A DNA stretch of 64,000 nucleotides from Plantago major. Its lineage: Eukaryota > Streptophyta > Magnoliopsida > Lamiales > Plantaginaceae. The translations under genes were made by a program, and so were the position numbers. The notes beneath the pieces were generated by a model. The model did no database searches. It saw nothing but the letters and a program-made list of their open reading frames with translations, and was not told the DNA's origin. Shown here one piece after another: positions 11,128-22,477 of the stretch; positions within the stretch are counted from its first letter, which is position 1; every line of letters begins with the position of its first letter. The stretch is taken from NCBI GenBank assembly GCA_026545765.1, contig CM048843.1, positions 744,001 to 808,000 of the forward strand. Direction: 5' to 3'.

Positions 11128-11343
11128 GCATACGAGAATGAAACTCATACAACCTTATATAGTTTAACATCAAAAAATGTATGAAGTTGTGTTAATTTGT
11201 ATTCTATGGGTGAAGTTTGATTTAAGGGATTTGCACTTTGATACATTTTCATGTTCCATCAAACCTTAGTTAGAAAAATTCTTATACAATAAGATATTAA
11301 ATTTCAAACCATATGTGTATAAAGGATAAACAATTTCCTATTA

Positions 11344-11574
11344 GGCTTCATTTGGTTCGAGGGAAAATGGGGGGAAAAAGAAAAAATGGAGGAAAATATT
11401 GTTTTGCACCAAATTGGTATTTCTGAGGAAATTCTGAAAAACTTATAAAAATCTTTATCAAATATATATATCTCAACAAAATAAGAAAAGTTGTTTTCCC
11501 CTCACATTTTTGAGGAAAATTTTATTTCCCTTACGCGTTTTCTTTTCCCGTATTTTACTCAAACCAAATGAGCC
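11344..11574. mobile_element. Tourist-like MITE, 231 bp
   Basis: The ends are inverted (GGCTTCATTTGGTTCGAG on the left, complement GGCTCATTTGGTTTGAG on the right) and flanked by TTA at 11341-11343 and 11575-11577. A TTA duplication with GGCT-type ends is typical of Tourist MITEs mobilised by PIF/Harbinger transposases. It is non-coding. Confidence 0.8.
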
Positions 11575-11929
11575 TTATAGATTCCAGAGCATACATTTTT
11601 GTATACATGTTTACTAAGTTATGACAATTAACAAGAGCAAGGAACACTCTACACTGGTATTCCATCATTTTACTTTTGAACGGACAAGTTTCTATCCAAC
11701 CTGAATTCAAACCCGTTTGGATAATGATGTCCAGACTCAAACCCGTTCCATACCTTTGTGACAATACACAAACCGCAACATTTTATGGTTAAGTTAGTGA
11801 AGAGTCTCTGCGAGGGGTGGGAGTATGTTAGAGGTGGGTGCAAAAAAGAAACCATCGTAACATTTGAAATTATGTCTGTAGAATAATAGATTTTGTCTGT
11901 GTTGGGGGAGCACATACCACCTCTTCAAT

Positions 11930-13961
11930 CCTGTTAACTGCATTGGAAACTTTTGTATTTTATTTTGGTTCGGGTTGGAGTATAAGTTAGTAATTAACGT
12001 GTTAGGTACAAGTAGAGGACCCGATATAAAACTATCATATCCCTTTCAAAGCATATAAGTCATGACGAGTCGTATTTTACATTTTCTATAGTTAACATAC
12101 ACAAAGATCCAATGATATAGTATTGGACGAAGGAATCCACAAAGACACCACGTCCAACGTTGTTTGTAAGAAATTTTTATTGTCTTATTTTATCGATTAA
12201 TTTATTTATCATTAAAAGTAAAGCGGGGGGTAGGGACACCCCAGGGGTTGTTGGAAAACAACCCTGTTAACTGCATTATACACTTTTGTATTTTATTTTG
12301 GTTCGTATTGGAGTATAAGTTATTGGGGAAACTTCGAAAAAGGTACCTTAAGTTGTGTCATTTCCGAAAAAGGTACCTTTAGTTGTTACCGCCCGATTTT
12401 GGTACCTTAACTTCCAATTTTGCCCAATTTGTATACTCTGTCAGTCCAATTTGACAGCTCCGTCAATTTTTACCGTTTTAGCGTGGGAAAATTCTGAAAA
12501 ATGTACCTTAAGTTGTGACATTTCTGCTTTTGGTACCTTTGTTTATGACATTCCGATTCTGGTATCTTAAGTTGACATTATGTCACAATACAGTACCTCT
12601 GTGACATGTGGCCGCTTAATCAATCGACACATGTCACCTTGCAATTTTAATTTTTTTAATGGGTAAAATTGCAAATAAAATAATTTCCGTCAATGTCAAT
12701 TGAACCATATTATTTTCGATAATTATGAAGTAACCCCATTTTATCAAAATAAGTTTCAAAAAGCCCCATTATGAGATTAATAAAAAGGTAGAAACAAAAA
12801 AAAAGATCAAAAGAAAAGTTAAAAAGAAGGCAAACAATTTTTGGAAGAAAACAAGAAAATTGACATTAACCTAATTTCTACCATGGAAGCTTGCTGCCAG
12901 AAGCTTCACCATGAAGCTTTAGCTTGGAAGATTCATGGCCATGGCGAAGTGTGGAGTTCAATATGGCCATGTTGCTTCATATCCTCCACCGGTGCCCTTC
13001 CACCCCATTCCGCCGCCATCTCCCCTCCACCGCGATCACCACCATGTCCTACCCTCAATTTCAAAATGGCCATGGAAGCATCTGCCATGGAAGATCTGGC
13101 AGATCCATGGCCGTCTGGAAGCTCCGTGGTGGAGCTTTAGGCGCGGGAAATCCCTTCACCAATGGAGCTTCCATGGCAGACTGCCATGGAAGAAGAAGAA
13201 GGAGAAGCTCCCATGGCTTCTATGTATTTTTTTCATTTTCTTTAATTATGTTTTATTTTTAAATTTCTAAGGTAGCTCATAGTCCATATTCTCATGGGTA
13301 ATTTTGATTTTTTTTCATAAAATAGGACCTATTTGAAATTAACAAATATCTACTGTATTTACATTTTACCGCAACGTATTTTAGTATTTTGCAAAGTGAC
13401 ACGTGTCGCGATATTAAATCACGTGTCGTAGGGTACCTAAATTGGACAATAATGCATTTAAAGGTACCAAAATCGGACTGTCACAAATAAAGGTACCAAA
13501 AGCGGAAATGTCACAACTTAAGGTACATTTTTTGGAATTTTTCGCACTAAAACGGTCAAAATTTACGGAGCCGTCAAATGGACTGACGGAGTATACAAAT
13601 TGGACAAAATCGAAAGTTAAGGAACTAAAATCGGGCGGTAACAACTAAATGTACCTTTTTCGGAAATGACACAACTTAAGGTACATTTTTTCGGATTTTT
13701 CCCCATAATTAACGTATTAGCTACGGGTAAAGGACCCGATATAAAATACTATATGTTATCAACCCGCGAGTCCTGAACGGGTTCGGGTTGGATCCTACCC
13801 CTTTCAAAGCATATACGTCATCATAAGTCATATTTTATTTTTTATAGTTATAAGGCACAGTGATATTGTATTTGACGAAAGACTACACACTGACACCACG
13901 ACCAACATTGTTTACAATGAATTTTAACTATCTTATTTGCTCGATTAATTTATTTTATCCT
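11930..13961. repeat. tandem duplication, second copy split by an insertion
   Basis: The block 11930-12220 recurs from 12263 on: the order CTGTTAACTGCATT, TTGTATTTTATTTTGGTTCG, GGACCCGATATAAAA and CCTTTCAAAGCATATA is the same in both. In the second copy it is interrupted at 12324 by the 1.38-kb inverted-repeat element, resumes at 13705 and is cut again at 13961 by the copia element. An inverted relative is found around 55900-56110. Confidence 0.78.
12325..13704. mobile_element. DNA transposon with long inverted repeats (MULE-like), non-coding
   Basis: The first and last roughly 275 bp are inverted repeats rich in the phrase GGTACCTTAAGTTGT, with GGGGAAA ends. The neighbouring tandem copy at about 11985-12000 gives the undisturbed site and so confirms the insertion boundaries. 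Long terminal inverted repeats around a short unrelated core are typical of Mutator-like elements, but the flanking duplication cannot be fixed cleanly. The core (12620-13410) has no convincing protein; open frames there overlap in several phases and look accidental. Confidence 0.72.
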
Positions 13962-15273
13962 TGTTAGAACGTAGGATCCCGGATTGATACTTGGAATAAG
14001 ATCAATAGACAATGTTGACAACAATGTTGTTCAACAATGTCTTCAACACAGTAAACAAAAGGCAGCGGATGAATATGAATGAAACTTCTATTACCAAGCC
14101 AACATATATAAATATGTTGGCCGCGCCTTTAGCCAAAATATCTACTGACAGGAAAAGTAGATCTAATCAACTAGGTTTAATACAATCACAGATGATTGAT
14201 TAAACAACCAAAACTAGCCCTAGAAGAACTAACAGTAAAAGCTATTCTAGGTCGATGTTTGAAAGAGTTATTCCAACAATGAAAACTCTTAGACAGCTAG
14301 CAAAAAACAAGAAGCCTAAACTCTTTAATAAAATCTTGATTGATCACAAAGAAAGGCGTCATGATTGCTCGGCTGAATCCTTGTATATATACTTGAGATA
14401 TCGACAGCTTCCATCCAAGTCGAAAGGCAATAGGATCTCAGCGAAGGCAATAGGATCTCAGCGAAGGCAATTTTCTTTTTCTTGTTTTCTTCAATATACG
14501 CATAGAAGGAATTTTTCATATTTTGATTCTTCATAAAATATATTCCTTCTTGCTTTCACCATAAGTTGTTCTTTTTCCTTAAATCGTCTCTTGTTCGATT
14601 TGTAAATACTTCCAGTCCAAGTTTCCTGTCCAAGGTGCTTTGTTCTTGATGTTAACTGCAATGTTATATCTTCAATGTTATGCCAGCATTGAATTCTATC
14701 CTGTCACAATGTTATACAACATTGGTAGTCCTGCAGCTTCACAAACAACAACAACAAACACAAACTTGGAACTGATTAATGAAAGACAAGATTATCAAAA
14801 CACAAGGCGTCATGATTGCTCGGTTAAATCCTTGTATATATACTTGAGATATCGACAGCTTCCATCCAAGTCGAAAGGCAATAGGATCTCAGCAAAGGCA
14901 ATAGGATCTCAGCAAAGGCAATTTCCTTTTTCTTGTTTTCTTCAATATACGCATAGAAGGAATTTTCCATATTTTGATTCTTCATAAAATATATTCCTTC
15001 TTGCTTTCACTATAAGTTGTTCTTTTTCCTTAAAGCGTCTCTTGTTCGATTTGTAAATACTTCCAGTCCAAGTTTCCTGTCCAAGGTGCTTGTTCTTGAT
15101 GTTGACTGCAATGTTATATCTTCAATGTTATGCCAGGATTGAATTCTATCCTGTCACAATGTTATACAACATTGGTAGTCCTGCAGCTTCACAAACAACA
15201 ACAACAAACACAAACTTGGAACTGATTAATGAAAGACAAGATTATCAAAACACAAGTGCATACTGCACTTTCA
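13962..15273 (-). repeat. 3' LTR of copia element 1, 1312 bp with internal duplication
   Basis: It matches the right LTR but is longer. A unit of 449 bp beginning AGGCGTCATGATTGCTCGG occurs twice in tandem (about 14354-14802 and 14803-15251). An 18-bp repeat AGGCAATAGGATCTCAGC and a 12-bp insertion in the CAATGTTGTTC region add the rest. Nucleotide identity to the other LTR is high by eye, so the insertion is not very old. Confidence 0.92.
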
Positions 15274-15290
15274 ATCTCCCCCTTAATCTT
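15274..15290 (-). promoter_or_regulatory. polypurine tract of copia element 1
   Basis: The minus strand reads ATTAAGGGGGAGAT directly before the 3' LTR, the primer for plus-strand DNA synthesis. Near copies at 15357-15369 and 15386-15398 and a stronger one at 17994-18004 (TTTGAGGGGGAGTACT) give several possible polypurine tracts, a feature reported for Sireviruses. Confidence 0.7.
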
Positions 15291-15496
15291 AGTCTTTCAT
15301 CACAAAACAAAACAAGAGGTTAGTAGAAACATAACTAAGAACAACTTAGGAGCTAATCTCCCCCTTAATCAGACAGCTAAGATAATCTCCCCATTAATCA
15401 GACAGCTAAGATAAGTTCTAGAGTATTTAAAATATTATAGACCCAAAATGAATAGAAATTGTTCAGTACTAAAATAAATTTAAAATTTTCAAGTAT

Positions 15497-17509
15497 CTAT
15501 TCTCCCCCTTTTTGTGAGGAAAGAAAAGACACTAGAGTGCTTCTGAACTTCAGATTGTTGGAAATCTGCTCATCAAGTCCTTTGATTTGCTCCAGAATCA
15601 GCTTGTCCTGATCATTTAGGGTACCTGCAGAAAGAGTTTCAATGCTAGGGATCAATGTTGAGCCAACATGTAGGCCAACATTGGAGCGTTGAGCAGCAGC
15701 CACAAAACTTTCTGGTGCATCAGCATTGCCTGTAGGAGGAGGAATATTCTCTTCTACATCCATGTCCACAGGAACTTCAGGATCCACCCATGGAAGATCA
15801 CAGATCCTGTCATGTGTTTCCAGCAGTTGCTTGGTGACAGTGATGGATTTGAAGCTAGAATGATAGACATCATTGGCTCTGACCTCAATACCCTACAACT
15901 GAAGAACTGCAAAGATGGTGGATGGGAGAATCTAATGGCCTATGATCCCTCTATTCTTGGAATTCTCTAGGTGCTTGAGAATTCTTTCTCCCAGATTGAC
16001 ATTGTAGCCCATTTTGATCCTGTAGAGCAACATGGCTGCCTCTTGACTGAGCTTGTTGTTGTTGGAAGATGGCAACCAGTTGTACAAGCAAATCCTGGCA
16101 AGAACAGAGACTAGAGAACAACAGTATTTCAAGTCCAAAGTCCCACTAGGCCAAGATTGTAGTTTTCCTGCAGTCAGTTCCCTAGCAATCTCATCCATAG
16201 ATACCTCTACAGGGGTTTCAACCTCATCCCTATTTCTATGCAGCACAGTATTGATATCCTTAGAATTCAAGAAAAATACATCACCCCTAAGATACACACA
16301 GTGATGTTTACCATGCCTTCAACACCAAAATTCTCAGATAAGTGTGCATAGAATTCTATGATGATTTCAGGAACAAAGGCCTCATATTGGGTAACAGCAT
16401 GATAGAGGTTCCTTTTCTTCAGATAAGCAACTAAGTTATACTCTTCAAAAGATTCCTCTTTGATCACCTTTTCAACATCCATTGCATTATCTTTGATTTT
16501 CTCATATTTTTCTAAATTCTTGTCAGCATAGAATAAATGGGAGACAGCATCTTCATCCCAATCAGAACCATCTACATAAACAGGTGCAGAGGGTAGATCA
16601 TTAACCTCAGGATATTCAATTTGTTCTTCTCCAAGAATGACATCCTCATCATCAAGTGATTCATCTTCAGACTCTTCCTCTGCTTCAGGCTCATAGTCTT
16701 TAGAGTCATCTGAGCTTTCATCAGCATTGCTCAGATCTTCTTCATCAATCATTGACTCATCCTCAGAGTCATCTTCCGTTTCTGGCTCATAATCCTCCAA
16801 GTCATCAGAACTGTCATCATTCACTTCATCGTTGTTGTCATGAGCAGCCGATGTTGAAACAACATCCTCATCTACATTCATAGGGTCGCTTCTAGTTTTC
16901 TCTGAGTCATCTGACTTCCAATCTTCAACAACAATTGGTTCAGTAGTAGGCTCGTTTGCGGGCTTCTCAACATGTTCAAAGTGCGTGTTAGTCTGGTTCT
17001 CATCACCATTTAGGCCATCAGTAGCCTTCTCCTCTTTATTGTCAGCTTGTTGCACATCATCCTTCTCAACAGATGAAGGATTTTTTGGGGTTTTCTCCAA
17101 GATCTGCATGTTGAACTTCAGTTTGTTCAACATCTTTCCTAGCATCCTCCATGGGAGTATCTTTCTCTACCCCCATTGGGCTTTCATCATCATCCCTCAG
17201 ATCCTTTGGCAGTTCGACCGGTGCAGTTCCCAAATTAACAAAGTTTTCTGCAGCAAATTGAGAGGGGTTTGATGGAGAAGACTCGGTTTGGGGTTTTTCA
17301 GGTTGAGTAGGTGATGTTGGAGATTGAGATGGTAGTTTTGATACTGGAGATGGGGATTTTCCAACAATCTCTTCCGATCCCTCACTTAGCTCAGAGTCTG
17401 GAATCTCGAAATCGGCCGGTTCTGCAAAGATGGGAAGAGGGTATGCTTGCTCCCCCTCAGGTGTTTGCAAAGAAAATCCGGGCAAGATGGGTTTTGTTGG
17501 AGAAGACAT
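15497..17509 (-). pseudogene. envelope-like region of copia element 1
   Basis: This lies downstream of pol, where Sireviruses carry an envelope-like ORF. The likely start is the ATG at 17509 (MSSPTKPILPGFSLQ). An acidic, proline- and serine-rich N-terminal part is followed by a strongly acidic Asp/Glu/Ser tract (16600-16870) and then a globular part with IIEFYAHLSENFGVEG and YLRGDVFFLNSKDI, resembling the putative plant transposon protein (PF20167-type) family. A C-terminal segment ends at 15497. Frame breaks lie near 17090 (homopolymer), 16290 and between 15932 and 15787. No signal peptide or transmembrane segment is evident in the visible frames, so an envelope role is only by position. Confidence 0.65.
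15788..15931 (-). other. frame-broken link inside the envelope-like region
   Basis: This joins the two C-terminal frames of the envelope-like region and contains stops in the expected frame. No independent gene is seen. Confidence 0.4.
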
Positions 17510-18968
17510 TGTCCAGATTAGTGAGTGCAGAGATGAAGGAGGATGAGCGGGAGAGGAATTGTTTGAGAGTGACAGGTGAATAGTGTGTGGAAGGTGAAGA
17601 GTTTTTGTTTTAACCAAGGCTTGGGAGTAGTAAAAAAAACTACTTTTTGGTTTTTGGATGTAATGATTGTGGTTAGGTGGGCGGCAGTTTTGTTGAGTGG
17701 TGGGGAAGTGGGCTAATGAGAGAGAGCAAAATGGTTGGAAGATTGAGTTTTTTGTTTGGTTTGCTTCATAGATCATAAACATATATATCAAAGCACAGAC
17801 CAAGATCTGTACACAACTATTAATATGAGATTAAGGAAAGCAAATGAAAACCGTATCAATTAGGTCAATCATGAAGAAGATTCTCAAAACTCAACTTAGG
17901 GAGGTACATTTTTGGTTTGGAAAACAAATCAAGATCAAGTATGAGTAAGAAACCTAACAGATTCCCAAAAAAAGACGGATGTAAGAAACAAGTACTCCCC
18001 CTCAAACCCAACCCAAAAACACATTTGAAAAAAAACATAGAGAGCACAAAAAAATCACAGCAAAAGAGCAAAAAGTACTTCAAGCACAGTCAATGTTGAC
18101 CTGGATGTTGACTCAACATTGATGACAACATCGGGAAATCAGACCACTCTTAATGTAAGTCAGCCAGGAAACCAAGTCTCAAGATGTGCAGATTCGATTA
18201 ACACCACTGATGTTGCAGGCAGAGACAGAAAGAGAAAGGAATACCAAAGAAACACACTCAACAATGCCTCAAAAAGTAAATTGAACAATTAGCATAAGTT
18301 TGAGTGGGGGTGACCATGAGACCGTGAACCATGTCAAATAATTGGAACACGTATGAATCCGCTCCAAAGCCGAAGCCTATGCGGAGTTAGGCAAACACAC
18401 GTCTCATGGCATAAAATTACTCATTTGACCCCATTGGGTAATTTGGTACTCAGAAAGTGAACCAGCAGCATTACGAGAATCGGCACTTTTGTGTGTGTCG
18501 GTTTCCAGTACAGGCCATCAACCCTCACGACATATGACACATTGGCCACGTCGATATCTGGATAGTATTTGAAACCTGCCCAACACGATCTTTGACGGAA
18601 ACACTTCGAGCCCTTTTTATCATAATTCATTAGATTTATTAAGCATAAAGGACAGGAGGCAACATCAAGTGCGAGTCAAGGTACGAGTAAAAATAGCCAG
18701 AAAGCAGCAAAAGTGGTTTTTACATAAAGCAAACACATAGGAGACTCGATCCTTTTCAACCTTGGTTTCAAATAGCCTTTCAAACCCTAAGCATCACCAC
18801 TGTAAGCTACAAAACAGAAACAGCCATAGACCAATATAGAAGCACAGGAGCACAGAAACACAATGAAAAAAGAAAAAAAAAACAAATCAGCAAAAGGACA
18901 TCTCTAGATACACACATAAGTCAATGTTGACCGTGATGTTATGTCAACATTGCTTGCAACAAATCACA
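17510..18968 (-). other. pol to envelope-like spacer of copia element 1
   Basis: About 1.4 kb without a gene. It holds the internal polypurine tract at 17994-18004 and two clusters of the element's iterated motif (18089-18132 and 18920-18960). A 69-codon frame at 18421-18630 is unrecognised and probably accidental. Confidence 0.55.
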
Positions 18969-20875
18969 TCAAATAGTGCATAGACCAAGAGACCTTCTCA
19001 AACTGAAGAATCTCTCCTTATCAAGAGGCTTTGTGAAGATGTCAGCTAACTGATTTGTGGTATCAATGTGTTGTATGTCAATAATTTGTTTGGTGACCAA
19101 GTCTCTAAGAAAATGATGTCGAATGTCTATATGCTTGGTGCGTGAGTGTTGAACAGGATTCTTGGAAATGTGAATGGCACTTAAGTTATCACAAAACATC
19201 AAAAGAGTGTCACTTCGGAACCCATATTCATGCAGCATATTGTTCAGCCAAATTAGTTGAGACACACAACTCCCAGCAGCTACATATTCAGATTCAGCAG
19301 TTGAGAGAGACACACAATTTTGTTTCTTACTATACCATGACACAAGATTTGGTCCAAGATAAAAACAACCTCCACTAGTTGATTTTCGATCATCTAAGTC
19401 ACCAGCCCAATCAGAATCACTAAATCCCAACAGATTAGTGTTTGGATCACATGCATACCATAATCTAAGATTAACAGTTCCTGATATATATCTAATGATT
19501 CTTTTGACAGCAGTTAAGTGAGGTGTTTTGGGTTTGGATTGATACCTGGCACAAACACAAACAGAGAACATGATGTCAGGTCGGGTGGCTGAGAGATACA
19601 GGAGACTTTCAATCATTGATCTATACAATGTTGGGTCAACATCGTCCCCAACATCAGTGTTGATGAGTTTTAGAGCAGTAGCCATGGGAGTGCTGCAAGG
19701 TTTGGCATTTTCCAGACCAAATTTTTTGATAAGATTCTTGGCATATTTCTCTTGAGAGATAAAGAGGCCATCCTGCTTTTCTGTCGAAGCCCCAAGAAGA
19801 AACTGAGTTCACCAATCATACTCATCTCAAAGGTTCCTGTCATGGCTTGAACAAACTTTTCTAGCAAAGAGGGGTTAGTAGCACCAAAGACAATATCATC
19901 AACATAGATTTGAGCAATGCAAATGTCCTTTCCTTTCCTGAGGATAAACAGAGTTTGATCTCCCTCACCCCTCTTAAACCCTAATCCAACTAAGAATTCA
20001 GTCAGTCTAGCATACCAAGCACGAGGGGCTTGTTTCATTCCATACAAAGCTTTTCTTAGTTGGATGGTCAGGGTAAAGAGGATCTTCAAACCCTCCAGGT
20101 TGTTCAACATACACTTCTTTGTCAATGTAGCCATTCAAGAAAGCTCCTTTAACATCCATTTGTTTGAGTTTTACTTTAAGACAACATGCTATGGCTAAGA
20201 GCAAGCGAATGGATTCTAGTCTAGCAACAGGAGCGAAGGTTTCATCAAAATCAATGCCTTCTACTTGAGTGTAACCTTGAGCAACTAATCTGGCTTTGTT
20301 CTTTACAACTACCCCTTTCTCATCACTCTTATTTTTGAAAATCCACTTGGTTCCTATATGACGTTTATGTTATGGGGGCGGGGAACAAGAGTCCAGACTT
20401 CATTTGTTTGGAATTGATGAAGTTCATCTTGCATTGCTTCTATCCAAAAATCATCAGTAAGGGCTTCTTTCACATTTTTAGGTTCAATTAAAGAAACATA
20501 GCACGAGGAACTTCTGGTGATGATTTCAACAAGTCTGAGTATCTCCTTGTAGTTTTTATGCGTGTTTCCCCTCAGTGTTCTCCCTCCTGGATTTCCAATT
20601 ACCTGTGAACTGGGATGATCTTTGCGAATTTTGGGAGGAGGATCCTTACGTGAGTCAGGTTGAGGAGAACCTTGCGGCATAGGTGCAGCATTAATGCCAG
20701 AGGCATTGTCAGATTCAACCTCAGTCTCACTGTGGGGATCAGCTTGTTCTTCATCATCAGGAGTGGAAATCTGGGATGTTGAACTGGATGTTGAGTCAAC
20801 ATTGCACAGGGGGGATGTTGGCACAACATGGCCCTCATCATGGGTTCTTTCACTTCGATCAGCAGAAGGAGTCAT
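18969..20875 (-). pseudogene. copia element 1 reverse transcriptase and RNase H
   Basis: In transcript order, 20875-20354 carries the integrase-RT linker and the RT start (FWIEAMQDELHQFQTNEVW). Fragments to 19670 carry [35 protein letters not shown] and the catalytic QIYVDDIVFGA. The final 238-codon frame to 18969 is intact RNase H with SDSDWAGDLDDRKS, STAESEYVAAGSC, FCDNLSAIHISKNP and TKHIDIRHHF, ending near FTKPLDKERF. At least three frameshifts separate these blocks (near 20350, 20080 and 19790). The block order is that of Ty1/copia; the fused enzyme cannot be produced. Confidence 0.9.
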
Positions 20876-20926
20876 AATGTCTGGAACGTTCCCATGTGTA
20901 GATGATTCAGGGGTTGTGTCAATAAC

Positions 20927-22410
20927 CTATTCAGCACCTGCAGAAATCTTCTTCTGGGCATAGGGCTCAGAGTCATCAAATGAAACATTCACATATTCTT
21001 GTATAGTTTGCAATCTAGGATTGTATATTCTATACGCATGACTATTTTGTGAGTACCCTACAAAGATTCCTTTGTCACTTTTAGCATCAAACTTCCCTAG
21101 ATGGTCCCTATCATTGAGTATGTAACACACACATCCAAAGACATGAAAGTACTTAAGATTGGGTTTTCTACCTTTCAAAATCTCATAGGGAGTGGTCAGA
21201 GTACCTGGACGTAGATAGACACGGTTGATTATGTGACAGGCAGTGTTTACAGCTTCCGCCCACAACCTTTTTGACAGGTTCATTGAGCTCAACATCACTC
21301 TGGCCATTTCTTGAAGAGTCCTGTTTTTTCCTTTCAGCAACACCATTTTGTTGTGGTGTCTTAGGAGCTGAGTATTCATGCATGATCCCTTTCTTTTCAC
21401 AGTACTTATCAAAAAATTGATTCTCAAATTCTTTACCATGGTAAGATCGAATTCTTTGGACCATAGTAGAGTACTGATTACAATATTTTGCATGCCAGTT
21501 TTTTGAAGGATTTAAAGGTTTCAGATTTTTCTTTCAAAAAATTGACCCAAGTATATCTAGAGAAATCATCAACTATAACATAGATATACCAGGCTCCTCC
21601 CAAACTTTTAGCTTCTACAGGACCCATGAGATCCATATGCAAGAGTTCAAAGTAGTTAAAAGTACATCGTTTTTGTCCTTCAACCTGGAGTGGCTGGTGT
21701 ACTGCCTTGGTTTGTTTTCCCAGAAGACAGTCACCACACACATACTTCCCTGCATTGGTAAGCTTCGGCACACCTGTCACAACATTGTGTTTGATGATCT
21801 TCTCCAGATTCCTGTAATTGACATGTCCTAATTTCTTGTGCCACAATATTGCATCATCATGTTGAGCAACATTGCACTTGAGAGGAACGACCATCACATA
21901 GTTGTTGTCCTGAGATCTAACACCTGTCATCACAGTTAATTTGTCCACACAAGTATAAACTTTGCAAGAACGTTTATCAAACTTGACTTTCAGATCATCA
22001 TCACACAGATGGCTTATACTGACAAGATTAGCCGTTAAACCCTCAACAAGAAGAACATTTGAAAGTTTAGGATATCCTTCAAGGCACAGTGTTCCCTTTC
22101 CTAGGATTTTGCTTTGGTATCCTCCTCCATATGTCACTGTACCTGTCTTTTGAGAGACAAAATTTGACAAGTTTGAAGGGTTACCAGTCATGTGCCTAGA
22201 GCAACCACTGTCGAAGTACCATTTTCCTGCATTGTTAGGAGAAGTAGAAACAGAAAAAGCAACATTGCAAGTATGTTTTTCTTTAGCTACCCAAATCTGG
22301 TTCAAATCATTCTTGTGTTTTCTTATCTGTCCTGGAGGTTTAACTCGTTTAGGAGAACCAGGTGTAGACTTGAAAAGTTTAGGGTTATTTCCATTGGTCT
22401 CTGTTGACAC
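20927..22410 (-). pseudogene. copia element 1 protease and integrase
   Basis: The protease active site is WYFDSGCSRHMTG (about 22210), followed by the GAG-pre-integrase block LWHKKLGHVNYRNLEK and the zinc-binding CGDCLLGKQ. The integrase core follows: LLHMDLMGPVE with the first Asp, VDDFSRYTWVNFL, then in another frame a degraded second Asp motif RSYHGKEF (usually RSDHG), and PQQNGVAERK with the Glu. The first frame ends at 21478, and 20927-21493 encodes the integrase C-terminal part (GRKPNLKYFHVFGCVCY). The Asp-to-Tyr change in the second catalytic position, beyond the frameshifts, would inactivate it. Confidence 0.9.
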
Positions 22411-22477
22411 AACATCATGATTGCCTGGAGATTTACCTCGTTTAGAAGAACCAGGGATAGACTTCAGAGACTTAGGA

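Noticed and set aside
12841..13270. Three overlapping open frames of 99-112 codons
   Set aside because: They overlap in different phases inside the core of an inverted-repeat element and share only the CCATGG-type words.
22190..22420. Plus-strand frames over the gag-protease region of copia element 1
   Set aside because: They are antisense to the protease motif and lack any independent evidence.
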